Positions 38,593 through 45,876 of a DNA stretch of 64,000 nt are shown here, piece by piece. Positions within the stretch are counted from its first letter, which is position 1. Every line of letters begins with the position of its first letter. Source of the DNA: Planctomycetota bacterium (GTDB lineage Bacteria; Planctomycetota; UBA11346); NCBI GenBank assembly GCA_014193115.1, contig BJHQ01000001.1:768107-832106 (forward strand). The letters are read 5' to 3'. The position numbers were made by a program, and so were the translations under genes. Under the pieces are notes generated by a model, which worked only from the letters and a program-made list of their open reading frames with translations, was not told the origin of the DNA and made no database searches.

Positions 38593-40929
38593 CTACGGCC
38601 TGGTCTCGGTGAACCGGTAGTCGCCGCGGACGAGATCCATCGTGCCGCGGAACTGGTAGCCGCCGGCATCGACCTCCAGCTGGCCCTGTTTCCAGCCCAG
38701 GCGCACCGGGACGGGTCCGGTGGAGCCGATCTGCCACAAGGCCGGATGCGCCGACCAGTCAAAGGGCTGGCCCGCCCGTTCCACCGCTGGCAGTTCGGCA
38801 GCGCCGTCCCAGGTCACGGACACCTTCGCGCCTGAAGCGGCGGCGAAAGCCACCCGCTGGCCGGCGACCTCGACCCGGGCGCGCTCGCTGACGGCGGCTT
38901 TGAAAGCAGCGAAATCCTTGAAATGCAGATCATCAGCGACCTCCACGGCGAAGCCGGTGATCGCCACCGGATCGCCGGCGGCGATGAGCATGGTCGGCAG
39001 GTTCGCCGGCAGCTTGCTGCCACTCGTATCGGAATCTTCGCCAGCCTTGCCGAGAAACGGCTTGAGCGATGCGGGATCGAGGTCGCCGATCTTGACCGCG
39101 ATCGGGTGGACTGCGGCCCAGGCCTCGGCGAAGCGCAGGAAGACCACCTCGCCCTGGCGTTCGACCACGACGTCCCGCGGCAGCAGCGCCCGCCACGGCG
39201 TCGGCAGCAGCGCTCCTGACGGATCGCGGGCGGTGGCGGCGACCACGATCCAGGCGTTGCGATGCTGGGCGATGCGCTCATTCCGCTTGGGATTCACGCA
39301 GGGATTGCCCTTGGCCTGGGGGGTGAACACGACCACGTCGCAGGCCCGCTCTGGATGGGCGAGCACGATCTTGCCGCCATTGCCATCGCCGGTGCCGCCT
39401 TCGAGCTGGCAACCCATCTGGAAACCGCGGCTGCGGTACTGGGTCTCGTGATACGCCGGCGCGTCGTCCCTGCCCGGCAGCCAATTGCTGTAGGTCGGAT
39501 GGGTGGCGAGGACTTCACAGGGCAGCGGATGCTGGCCGTCGGCCAAGGCGACCACCGCAGCCGGCGGACGATAGGCGCTGAGGAACAGCATCTCGGCAAG
39601 GCGGTCTGGCAGGGGCCAGCGCGGCGCAGGCAGCCAGGTCGACCACAGCCGGCTGCCGCCACCGCCGTCGCCAGACGACCAAGTGCCGTAATCCCGGGTG
39701 TTCGGGCCGCTGGCTCCGGCGCGGAAATGTTTCAGTGCGGTGGCGGTGGCGATGTAGTCGAGAATGCCCTTGGCGAGCAGGCGGACCTCGCGGTCCTTGG
39801 CGAAATCGTACAGCGCCAGATAGCCGATCACGGTCAGCCCGATGTAGGCCGGGCTGTCCCACTCGCCGTTGCCGACACTGAAGAAGCCTTTGGCGCTGCG
39901 CCGGATGCGTTCCTTGTAGACCCGGCGGAGCAGATCGTTGCCGGTCTCTTCGGAAAACAGATAGACGGAAACCTCGCGCATCGCTCTGAGATTGTCGGTG
40001 TTCCGCCAATCGACCCAGCCGCCGCGGGTGCCGGGATCCCAGCCGGTGCCCACCGGTCCGTTGCCGATGCCATACTTGGGATGGGGCCGGGGATTGGTGC
40101 GCCGCTCGTATTCCTCGAACACCAGCCAATCGCCGGCGGCAATCAGCTTCCACCAGGCGCGCCAGGCGGCGGGATCGGCAGGCATCTGCTCAGGCCAGCT
40201 AGCGCTGATTTTCTCCAGGTAATCAGCGAAGCGCAGCTTGTTGGCCGGCTGGCCGTTGCGGCACTCACCGCGGGCGGCGGCGATCATCTCGGTGAGCTGG
40301 GCCCGGTTGCGCCACATCAACCCGAGTTGCTTGCGGGCGTTGGCGGCGACCTCGGCGTCGGGGCATTCGAGCTGCAGGACCAGCTCCAGGTTCGGGCGCG
40401 GATCCTCCGCCAGCCACAGCCGGGCGCCTTCCTTCATCTGGGCCTGGAACTCGGGCGGCTGGAGCGGTCCGAACTGGAAATAGATCCGCGGCTGCTTTTC
40501 GAGGTGGAAACACCAGAAGAAATCCACGCCATTGGTGTGGGCGCAGAAATCGGCCGGCGGCTGCAACCGCATTCCGGCCAAGGCTCCCTCGCGGCGGCCC
40601 TTGAGGAACGCCATGAAGCCGCCGCCGGATTTCTCATAGACCCATTTCAGATTGGGCGGCTGGTGCTCGTCGTTATCCAGGTAGCGCTGCAATCGGGCAC
40701 GGAAGGCATCTTCCCAGGCCTGCGGCCAAAGATTACGGTCTTCAGCCGGAATCGGCGGCAGGTGGGCGAAGACATCATAGGGCTGGAGATCCTCGCCGGC
40801 CGCGGCCGTTCCGACGAGCGCGGCCAGGACAAGCGCGGCCGCCGAGGTCCGGTGCCGGGCTGCAGGTCCTGGTGGTATCGCCGCACCCTTCGCGCAGGTG
40901 GAGAGGATGTTGGTGAGGAGACAGGCCAT
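38593..40929 (-). CDS. Large secreted protein of unknown function
   Basis: The 778-residue product has a hydrophobic export segment at residues about 28-45 (TSAAALVLAALVGTAAAGED). The first half is Trp/Arg-rich and probably helical (AWRAWWKLIAAGDWLVFEEY). The middle has aromatic motifs such as FSVGNGEWDSPAYIGLTVIG and GTWSSGDGGGGSRLWSTWLP. The last third looks beta-rich (VTGFAVEVADDLHFKD style strands). This helical-then-beta layout recalls polysaccharide lyases and hydrolases, but no catalytic motif was recognised and no family is claimed. The esterase gene follows it, which fits a polysaccharide-processing pair. The true start may be a Met further inside. Confidence 0.7.
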   Translation of the reverse strand: MACLLTNILSTCAKGAAIPPGPAARHRTSAAALVLAALVGTAAAGEDLQPYDVFAHLPPIPAEDRNLWPQAWEDAFRARLQRYLDNDEHQPPNLKWVYEKSGGGFMAFLKGRREGALAGMRLQPPADFCAHTNGVDFFWCFHLEKQPRIYFQFGPLQPPEFQAQMKEGARLWLAEDPRPNLELVLQLECPDAEVAANARKQLGLMWRNRAQLTEMIAAARGECRNGQPANKLRFADYLEKISASWPEQMPADPAAWRAWWKLIAAGDWLVFEEYERRTNPRPHPKYGIGNGPVGTGWDPGTRGGWVDWRNTDNLRAMREVSVYLFSEETGNDLLRRVYKERIRRSAKGFFSVGNGEWDSPAYIGLTVIGYLALYDFAKDREVRLLAKGILDYIATATALKHFRAGASGPNTRDYGTWSSGDGGGGSRLWSTWLPAPRWPLPDRLAEMLFLSAYRPPAAVVALADGQHPLPCEVLATHPTYSNWLPGRDDAPAYHETQYRSRGFQMGCQLEGGTGDGNGGKIVLAHPERACDVVVFTPQAKGNPCVNPKRNERIAQHRNAWIVVAATARDPSGALLPTPWRALLPRDVVVERQGEVVFLRFAEAWAAVHPIAVKIGDLDPASLKPFLGKAGEDSDTSGSKLPANLPTMLIAAGDPVAITGFAVEVADDLHFKDFAAFKAAVSERARVEVAGQRVAFAAASGAKVSVTWDGAAELPAVERAGQPFDWSAHPALWQIGSTGPVPVRLGWKQGQLEVDAGGYQFRGTMDLVRGDYRFTETRP

Positions 40930-41034
40930 GAGTCCAGCTGATAGCGGACCTGAGCAGAGCGTGTTGAGGGTGGGATACCGACGGCGTCAACCGCGTTTCC
41001 CGACAAAATGCACTTGCGCAGTCGTTTCGCTGAC

Positions 41035-41928
41035 TTACCGCACGTCGTCGCCGGCCGCCGCCAAACGGTAGACCGGGATGCGTTCCCGGGGGCGCGGTGG
41101 TTCGGCGGGGTGGATCAGGGAATCGAGCCGCTCGCGCACGGCGCGGAACTCCGGTGACAGGACCACGTCTGGGGTGCGCGGCACCGGCAGCGGCACGGTG
41201 ATGGTCTCGCGCAGCCAGCCGCCGGCATGATCGGCGTCGGGTCCACCGAGCACCACGATGCGGTCGGCGAGGAGCACCGCCTCGTCGAGATCATGGGTGA
41301 TGAAAATGATGGTGATCGGGATGTTGAACCACAGATCGATCAGGTTGCCCTGCAAGGTCGCCCGGGTGTGCGGGTCGAGGGCGCCGAACGGTTCGTCCAT
41401 TAGCAGCACCCGCGGCTCGTTGGCCAAGGCGCGGGCGATGGCGACGCGCTGACGCTGACCGCCAGAGAGCTGGTGGGGCCAGCGGTCGGCGAGGTGCTCC
41501 AGCCCGACCAGCTCAAGATATTGCAACGCGATCGACCGGGCGGCGTCGCGGCCGTTGCCGGCGAAGCGCGGTCCGGTCATGACATTGCCCATCACCGTCA
41601 GCCACGGGAAAAGACTGTAGGCCTGGAAGACCATGCCACGATCGCGGCCTGGTCCGCGCACCGGATGGCCATCGACCAGGACTTCGCCGGAGTCGTGCTC
41701 ATCGAGCCCGGCGAGGATCCGGGCCAGGGTCGATTTGCCGCTGCCCGACGGCCCGACCACGGTGACGAATTCGCGGCGGCGGATGGCGAGATCGATTCCG
41801 GACAGCGCGGGAACCCGGCCCTTGGCGCCGGGGTAGGTCTTGCCCAGACCGCGGGCCTCCAGCACCACCGGCCGGGCGGCGATCCGGGCAGCGCGGGCGA
41901 TGGGATCGAATGGCGGTTCGCTCCTCAT
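41035..41928 (-). CDS. NitT/TauT-type ABC transporter ATPase (guanidine/urea locus)
   Basis: The 297-residue nucleotide-binding subunit starts at 41928, overlapping the permease stop by ATGA. Walker A is VGPSGSGKST, the Q-loop is GMVFQAYSLFPW, the signature is QLSGGQRQRVAIARAL, Walker B is VLLMDEPFGALD and the switch is ITHDLDEAV. It powers the permease and binding protein encoded just upstream. The same family (SsuB/TauB/NrtD-like) accompanies urea/guanidine carboxylase operons, and the locus carries a guanidine-II riboswitch, so guanidine or a related compound is the likely cargo. The frame runs 1.4 kb further upstream without homology; that part was discarded. Confidence 0.9.
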   Translation of the reverse strand: MRSEPPFDPIARAARIAARPVVLEARGLGKTYPGAKGRVPALSGIDLAIRRREFVTVVGPSGSGKSTLARILAGLDEHDSGEVLVDGHPVRGPGRDRGMVFQAYSLFPWLTVMGNVMTGPRFAGNGRDAARSIALQYLELVGLEHLADRWPHQLSGGQRQRVAIARALANEPRVLLMDEPFGALDPHTRATLQGNLIDLWFNIPITIIFITHDLDEAVLLADRIVVLGGPDADHAGGWLRETITVPLPVPRTPDVVLSPEFRAVRERLDSLIHPAEPPRPRERIPVYRLAAAGDDVR

Positions 41929-42890
41929 GACGTGCGTTTCCACGGAAACAGCAGGCGGCCGATGGCGGCGAGGATCTGGTCGGTGAGCAGGCCGACCAGG
42001 CCGATGGCGATGATGCCGACGAAAACGAAGTCGTAATTGCGATATTTTCCCTGCTGATTGATGAAGAAACTGATCCCCGACATCTGACCGATGAGCTCGG
42101 CGACGATCAGCGTGGTCCACGCCGCGCCGAGCAGGATGCGCAGGTCGTTCCACACCGCTGGCGCGATGCCGGGCAGTACCACCCGCAGCAGCACCTGGCG
42201 ATTGCTGGCGCCGAGGGTCGCCGCCGCATCGATCAGCGCCTTGTCGAGGGACCGGGTGGTGTTGGCGATGACCAGGATCGTCGGCAGCACGGTGGCGAGG
42301 ACGATGATGGAGATCTTCGGGCCATCGCTGATCCCGAAGATCGCCACCGCCAAAGCGCCAAAGGCCGGCGCCGGCAGATAGCGCAGGAAATCCGTGAACG
42401 GCTCGATCAAGCGCGACATGCCGGCATAGGCGCCGCAGAGGATGCCGAGCGGCACGCCGACCAGGATCGCCAGCCCGAATCCCTGGGCGATCAAGGCGCA
42501 GGAATGGAGCAAGCTTTCGTGGAGCCACGGGTCGCCGGTCCGCCGCGGCGGGGTGGTGAACGCCGTGACGAAGGCCACCGCGACGGCGTGGGGCGCCGGC
42601 AAAAAGACCGGATTCACCGCCTGACCAGTGGCGGGCGCCGAGCCAGCAGCGGCCAAGGCTGCGTTCTCCGCCGCGAAGGCCGCCACCGGCACCCGCATGC
42701 CGGCAGCGAAGGTCTGGCTGCCGCCGGGCGATTCGACCAGGATGTCGGGATGCCACAGCCATGGCACATAACTCACTGCGCACCACAGCAGGAGCGGGGC
42801 CAGGAAACCGACGATGACGAACCCCCAGCCAGCCCCAGGAGCTACGCCACGCACGACGAACCAGCGCATCATCACGACCTGCGAGCGCAT
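41925..42890 (-). CDS. NitT/TauT-type ABC transporter permease
   Basis: The 321-residue inner-membrane subunit has an N-terminal span (WGFVIVGFLAPLLLWCAVSY), a periplasmic stretch, and five more spans. The EAA-like loop is ALIDAAATLGASNRQVLLRVVLPGIAPAVW. The periplasmic insert of about 70 residues after the first span (WHPDILVES...VFLPAPHAV) is longer than in most TauC/SsuC proteins. Its stop overlaps the ATPase start; the binding-protein gene ends 144 bp upstream across a hairpin cluster. Confidence 0.88.
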   Translation of the reverse strand: MRSQVVMMRWFVVRGVAPGAGWGFVIVGFLAPLLLWCAVSYVPWLWHPDILVESPGGSQTFAAGMRVPVAAFAAENAALAAAGSAPATGQAVNPVFLPAPHAVAVAFVTAFTTPPRRTGDPWLHESLLHSCALIAQGFGLAILVGVPLGILCGAYAGMSRLIEPFTDFLRYLPAPAFGALAVAIFGISDGPKISIIVLATVLPTILVIANTTRSLDKALIDAAATLGASNRQVLLRVVLPGIAPAVWNDLRILLGAAWTTLIVAELIGQMSGISFFINQQGKYRNYDFVFVGIIAIGLVGLLTDQILAAIGRLLFPWKRTS

Positions 42891-42895
42891 CGCGA

Positions 42896-43025
42896 CCTGG
42901 GAGCGCAGGCTCCTGCCTGCCAGGAGTGACGCGCTTTGGCGGATGCCGCGTCGTCAGTGCGACGTGCAGGCTGAAGCCTGCGCTCCCAGGCGCAGGCACG
43001 TGCAGGCTGACGCCTGCGCTCCCGG
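42896..43025. repeat. Variant-stem hairpins with GCTCCCAGG tail between binding-protein and permease genes
   Basis: Two copies with the stem GCAGGC-TGAA/TGAC-GCCTGC followed by GCTCCCAGG or GCTCCCGG lie at 42966-42990 and 43002-43025. A reverse-oriented copy with another stem (GCAGG-AG-CCTGC) lies at 42896-42916. The tail is the same as in the 22.1 and 48.5 kb repeats while the stem differs. Sitting between the first two genes of an ABC operon, they could protect the upstream binding-protein mRNA. Confidence 0.75.
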
Positions 43026-43034
43026 AGTCGCATA

Positions 43035-43994
43035 TTATTTCAGCAGCGAGGCGTCTATGCTCGCCGGAATGTCGACTTCTTTGGTGTAGACCTTGTTGGC
43101 CAGGTTGAAGGCGTGGGCGACCTTCATCGAGGCGCCGAGGGTGGCGAGACCTTCGCCGGCGGCGGTCAGGCGCTGCTTGTTGTCCTCCAGGCCGAGCAGC
43201 CGGGTGCCGGGCAGGAAGGTCGCATAGACGCTGGCCGGCACCCCGACCCGGGCGGCCATCAGCTCCAGCGCTTTCGGCTGGGTTTTGGGATCGTTGATAA
43301 AGGACACGATGCGCGGCCACACCGCGACGATCTTGGTCCACTCGGCCTTGCGGGCGCCGAGGCTTTCCGGCGACACCGCGAGCACGTCATAGATCAGGCC
43401 AGGAACATCCTTCGAGGTGAAGATCGCCTTCGATCCCGGCACCTGCTTCAGCGCTGCGCCGCTGTTGGGCTGCCAGGCGCCGATCGCATCGACGCCGCTG
43501 GTGGCCAGCACCTGGGGCGTGTCGTTGGTCGCCACCGGCACGATGGTGATGTCGGATTCCTTCAGGCCGTTCAGCTCCAGCGCCTTGAGCAGCAGCAGGT
43601 GCTCGACCAGGCCGAGTTCCAGACCGATCTTCTTGCCCTTGAGACCCTTCACATCGGCGATGCCGGCCTTGGCCACGATCATGTCGTTGCCGTCGCTATA
43701 ATCATTGAGCAGGATGGCTTTGCTCGCTTTGCCGGCAGCGGCCATCACCAGCTGATCGCCGCTGGCGACGGTGACCGCATCGACCTTGCCGGCTTGGAAG
43801 GCCTCCATCGATGGGCCGTATTCCATCCACACGAACTGGACGTCGACGCCGGCTTCCTTGAACCAGCCTTGCTGGATGGCGACCTCGAAGGCGACCCAGC
43901 CCGGCCAATCGCTATACGCGACCTTGAGCGGTTCGGCGGCGTTCAGCCGCGCCGCGAGGAGCAGGGCGACGGAGCAGAAAAAGGCACGGATCAT
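43035..43994 (-). CDS. NitT/TauT-type substrate-binding protein (guanidine/urea locus)
   Basis: The 319-residue periplasmic protein starts at 43994, preceded by CGGGAG at about 7 nt. Its signal peptide is [20 protein letters not shown]. The fold is that of nitrate/taurine/thiamine-precursor binding proteins: [20 protein letters not shown], then [20 protein letters not shown] and [19 protein letters not shown]. It delivers the ligand to the permease downstream. The leader, 156-197 nt upstream, holds the two ACGR hairpins of a guanidine-II riboswitch, which makes guanidine the best-supported ligand. Confidence 0.9.
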   Translation of the reverse strand: MIRAFFCSVALLLAARLNAAEPLKVAYSDWPGWVAFEVAIQQGWFKEAGVDVQFVWMEYGPSMEAFQAGKVDAVTVASGDQLVMAAAGKASKAILLNDYSDGNDMIVAKAGIADVKGLKGKKIGLELGLVEHLLLLKALELNGLKESDITIVPVATNDTPQVLATSGVDAIGAWQPNSGAALKQVPGSKAIFTSKDVPGLIYDVLAVSPESLGARKAEWTKIVAVWPRIVSFINDPKTQPKALELMAARVGVPASVYATFLPGTRLLGLEDNKQRLTAAGEGLATLGASMKVAHAFNLANKVYTKEVDIPASIDASLLK

Positions 43995-44149
43995 GGGAAC
44001 TCCCGATGCTGACTGTCGCAGCATTGTTGGCTGGTGGCCGCCCGGAAATCGAGCAGATGCCCAGCCGATCGGTCGCATCGTGCAGCAGCACCGTGGTTGG
44101 CCGGATGGCTCAGAACGCACAGGAATGACCGCATGATGGGAACCGGAAA

Positions 44150-44191
44150 CCGGGCCGTCCCGGCGATGGAGCGCAGTCGCGGGTCGTCCCG
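44150..44191 (-). promoter_or_regulatory. Guanidine-II (mini-ykkC) riboswitch
   Basis: Read on the minus strand, two hairpins follow one another: CGGG-ACGA-CCCG (44191-44180) and CCGGG-ACGG-CCCGG (44163-44150), with a 16-nt linker. Two short GC stems that each present an ACGR tetraloop, separated by 7-40 nt, define the guanidine-II class, in which the loops dimerise around guanidine. It lies in the leader of the ABC transporter operon. A further stem (ATGCTG...CAGCAT) sits just before the ribosome site of the binding-protein gene and could be part of the output switch. On the plus strand the loops read CCGT and TCGT, so it serves only the transporter side. Confidence 0.82.
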
Positions 44192-44287
44192 GACCGGCCG
44201 CGGCGGACGCAGCGGCGATGGTGCTTTGCACGGGGAATGCCAATGCGGATCACAGCGGCGGTTGGCGAGCGTCAGGGCGGTCGAAGC

Positions 44288-44363
44288 ATGCTGCGCTTGG
44301 CGCAACACGCTGCGCTTGTCGCAACACGCTGCGCTTGGCGCGACTCGCTACGCGTGTGGTTGC
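44288..44363 (+). repeat. 19-bp tandem repeat in the divergent regulatory region
   Basis: Units of the form ACGCTGCGCTTGGCGCAAC run three times (44288-44306, 44307-44325, 44326-44344), followed by a degenerate fourth. They lie between the riboswitch and the first plus-strand gene. The unit contains GTTG-spaced CGC blocks and could be an array of binding sites. No coding role is supported. Confidence 0.7.
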
Positions 44364-44425
44364 GCCGAAGCGCTCCTCAGCCAGCCGGTTGTCGCTGGCA
44401 CAAGATGTGCAAGCGACCAAGGTCA

Positions 44426-45229
44426 ATGCACATCCCGCCGGGGACGGCCCCGTCGGCGTACACGCTCCGGGACGGCCCGATCGATGCCGTGGATCCTCTC
44501 AGTCCCCAGTCCCCAGCGCCGCACCTGGTGGTGTGGAGCGAAACCATCACAGGCGGCCAGGCCTGGTCCGGCCGGATCCGCCGCCACACCAGCCTCCGCC
44601 TGACTGCCCTGGGCGATGGCGCCAATCTGGTGATGGCGGCATGGAGCGCCGAACATCCGGTGGATCGGCTGAACCTGCCTGACACCTTGAAGGCCCAGCA
44701 CATCGCGGCGCTGACCGCGCCCAGGGTGCTGCTGTCGGACCAGGGGCAGGTGCTGTTCGCGATCACTTCGGACACCTGCGGCTGGCACGATCCGCTGACC
44801 GGCCACGGCGATGCCGAGGCGGTGCTGGCCAAGTACGGCGCGGCGACCTTCCAGACCCACCGCAACGCTCGCTACCGCAACGCCCGGGACAATCTGCTGA
44901 TCGAGGCCATGAAGCATGGTCTGGGCGAGCGCGATTTGGCCGCCACCGTCAACTGGTTCACCAAAATCGCTGCGGATACCGATGGATCGCTGCGTTTAGT
45001 TGGCGGCCATGGCAAGCGCGGCCAGTACATCGACCTGCGCGCCGAGATGGACGTGCTGGTCGCGCTCACCTCCGTTCCGCATCAGCTCGATCCGGCGCCG
45101 GTTTATGCTCCCCAGCCGGTGGAGCTGACCATCTGGCGATCCGGCCCGCCCGGCCCGGACGATCCCTGCCGCATCGCCCGGCCCGAAGCCCGCCGCGCCT
45201 ATGCCCGGACCGAAGGACGCTTCCCATGA
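44426..45229 (+). CDS. DUF1989 carboxyguanidine-deiminase-type subunit (urea amidolyase-associated protein 1)
   Basis: The 267-residue protein belongs to the DUF1989 family. Earlier these were called urea-carboxylase-associated proteins; in guanidine-using bacteria they form the heteromeric carboxyguanidine deiminase CgdAB. Typical segments are ITGGQAWSGRIRRHTSLRLT, AITSDTCGWHDPLTGHG with the conserved Cys/His pair, RNARDNLLIEAMKHGLG and VNWFTKIAADTDG. The ATG at 44426 lies just after AAGG; the longer frame upstream encodes the tandem repeat and was dropped. It overlaps the next gene by ATGA. Confidence 0.87.
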   Translation: MHIPPGTAPSAYTLRDGPIDAVDPLSPQSPAPHLVVWSETITGGQAWSGRIRRHTSLRLTALGDGANLVMAAWSAEHPVDRLNLPDTLKAQHIAALTAPRVLLSDQGQVLFAITSDTCGWHDPLTGHGDAEAVLAKYGAATFQTHRNARYRNARDNLLIEAMKHGLGERDLAATVNWFTKIAADTDGSLRLVGGHGKRGQYIDLRAEMDVLVALTSVPHQLDPAPVYAPQPVELTIWRSGPPGPDDPCRIARPEARRAYARTEGRFP

Positions 45230-45876
45230 GCCTGTCCACTGCACGGGATCCGGTCACGGCGATCCACGATCAGGTCCTGCCCAGTGGCGAAGGCTGGACC
45301 CACGAGCTGCGCCCCGGCCAGGTCCTGCGCCTGGTCGATCTCGAAGGCAACCAAGCCGCCGATACGCTGTTTTTCCACGCTGATGATCCCGCCGAGCGCT
45401 ACGACGCCCAGGCCACGATCACCGGCCAGCAGCAGATCTACCTGAGCACTGGCAGCGAATTGCGCTCGAATCGCGGCCGGGTGCTGGCGACCATCGTCGC
45501 CGACACCTGCGGCCGCCACGACACCTTGGGCGGCGCGTGCTCCTGCGAGGCCAACGCCGTGCGCTATGGCCTCGACCGGACCTTCATGCATAGCTGCCGC
45601 GACACGTTCCTGCTCGCCCTGGCCCGCCATGGCGAACGCACCGGCCAGCGCCTGGGAGTGCGCGATCTGGCGCCGAACCTCAACTTTTTCATGAACGTGC
45701 CGGTGACCCCGGAGGGCGGCCTGACCTTTGCCGATGGCGTCTCCGCGCCGGGAAAATACGTCGAGATCCGTGCCGAACTGCCGCTGCTGGCGGTGATCTC
45801 CAACTGCCCGCAGCTCAACAATCCGTGCAATGGCTGGGATCCCACGCCGATCCGTCTGCTGGTGTGGGATGCCTGA
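45226..45876 (+). CDS. DUF1989 carboxyguanidine-deiminase-type subunit (urea amidolyase-associated protein 2)
   Basis: The 216-residue partner of the preceding protein shares the same fold: RLVDLEGNQAADTLFFHADD, IVADTCGRHDTLGGACSCEA, FMHSCRDTFLLALARHG and LNFFMNVPVTPEGGL. In the known pathway, the CgdA/CgdB pair removes ammonia from carboxyguanidine to give allophanate. The start overlaps the upstream stop (ATGA) and the stop overlaps the next start by 8 bp, so the three genes are tightly coupled. Confidence 0.88.
   Translation: MSLSTARDPVTAIHDQVLPSGEGWTHELRPGQVLRLVDLEGNQAADTLFFHADDPAERYDAQATITGQQQIYLSTGSELRSNRGRVLATIVADTCGRHDTLGGACSCEANAVRYGLDRTFMHSCRDTFLLALARHGERTGQRLGVRDLAPNLNFFMNVPVTPEGGLTFADGVSAPGKYVEIRAELPLLAVISNCPQLNNPCNGWDPTPIRLLVWDA

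Noticed and set aside
41929..43341. 470-codon upstream extension of the ABC ATPase frame
   Set aside because: It is out of frame with, and antisense-like to, the permease and binding-protein genes. The ATPase homology starts at 41928 with an ATGA overlap.
44192..44425. Second guanidine riboswitch (I, II or III) for the plus-strand operon
   Set aside because: No ACGR hairpin pair or ykkC-like core was found on the plus strand.
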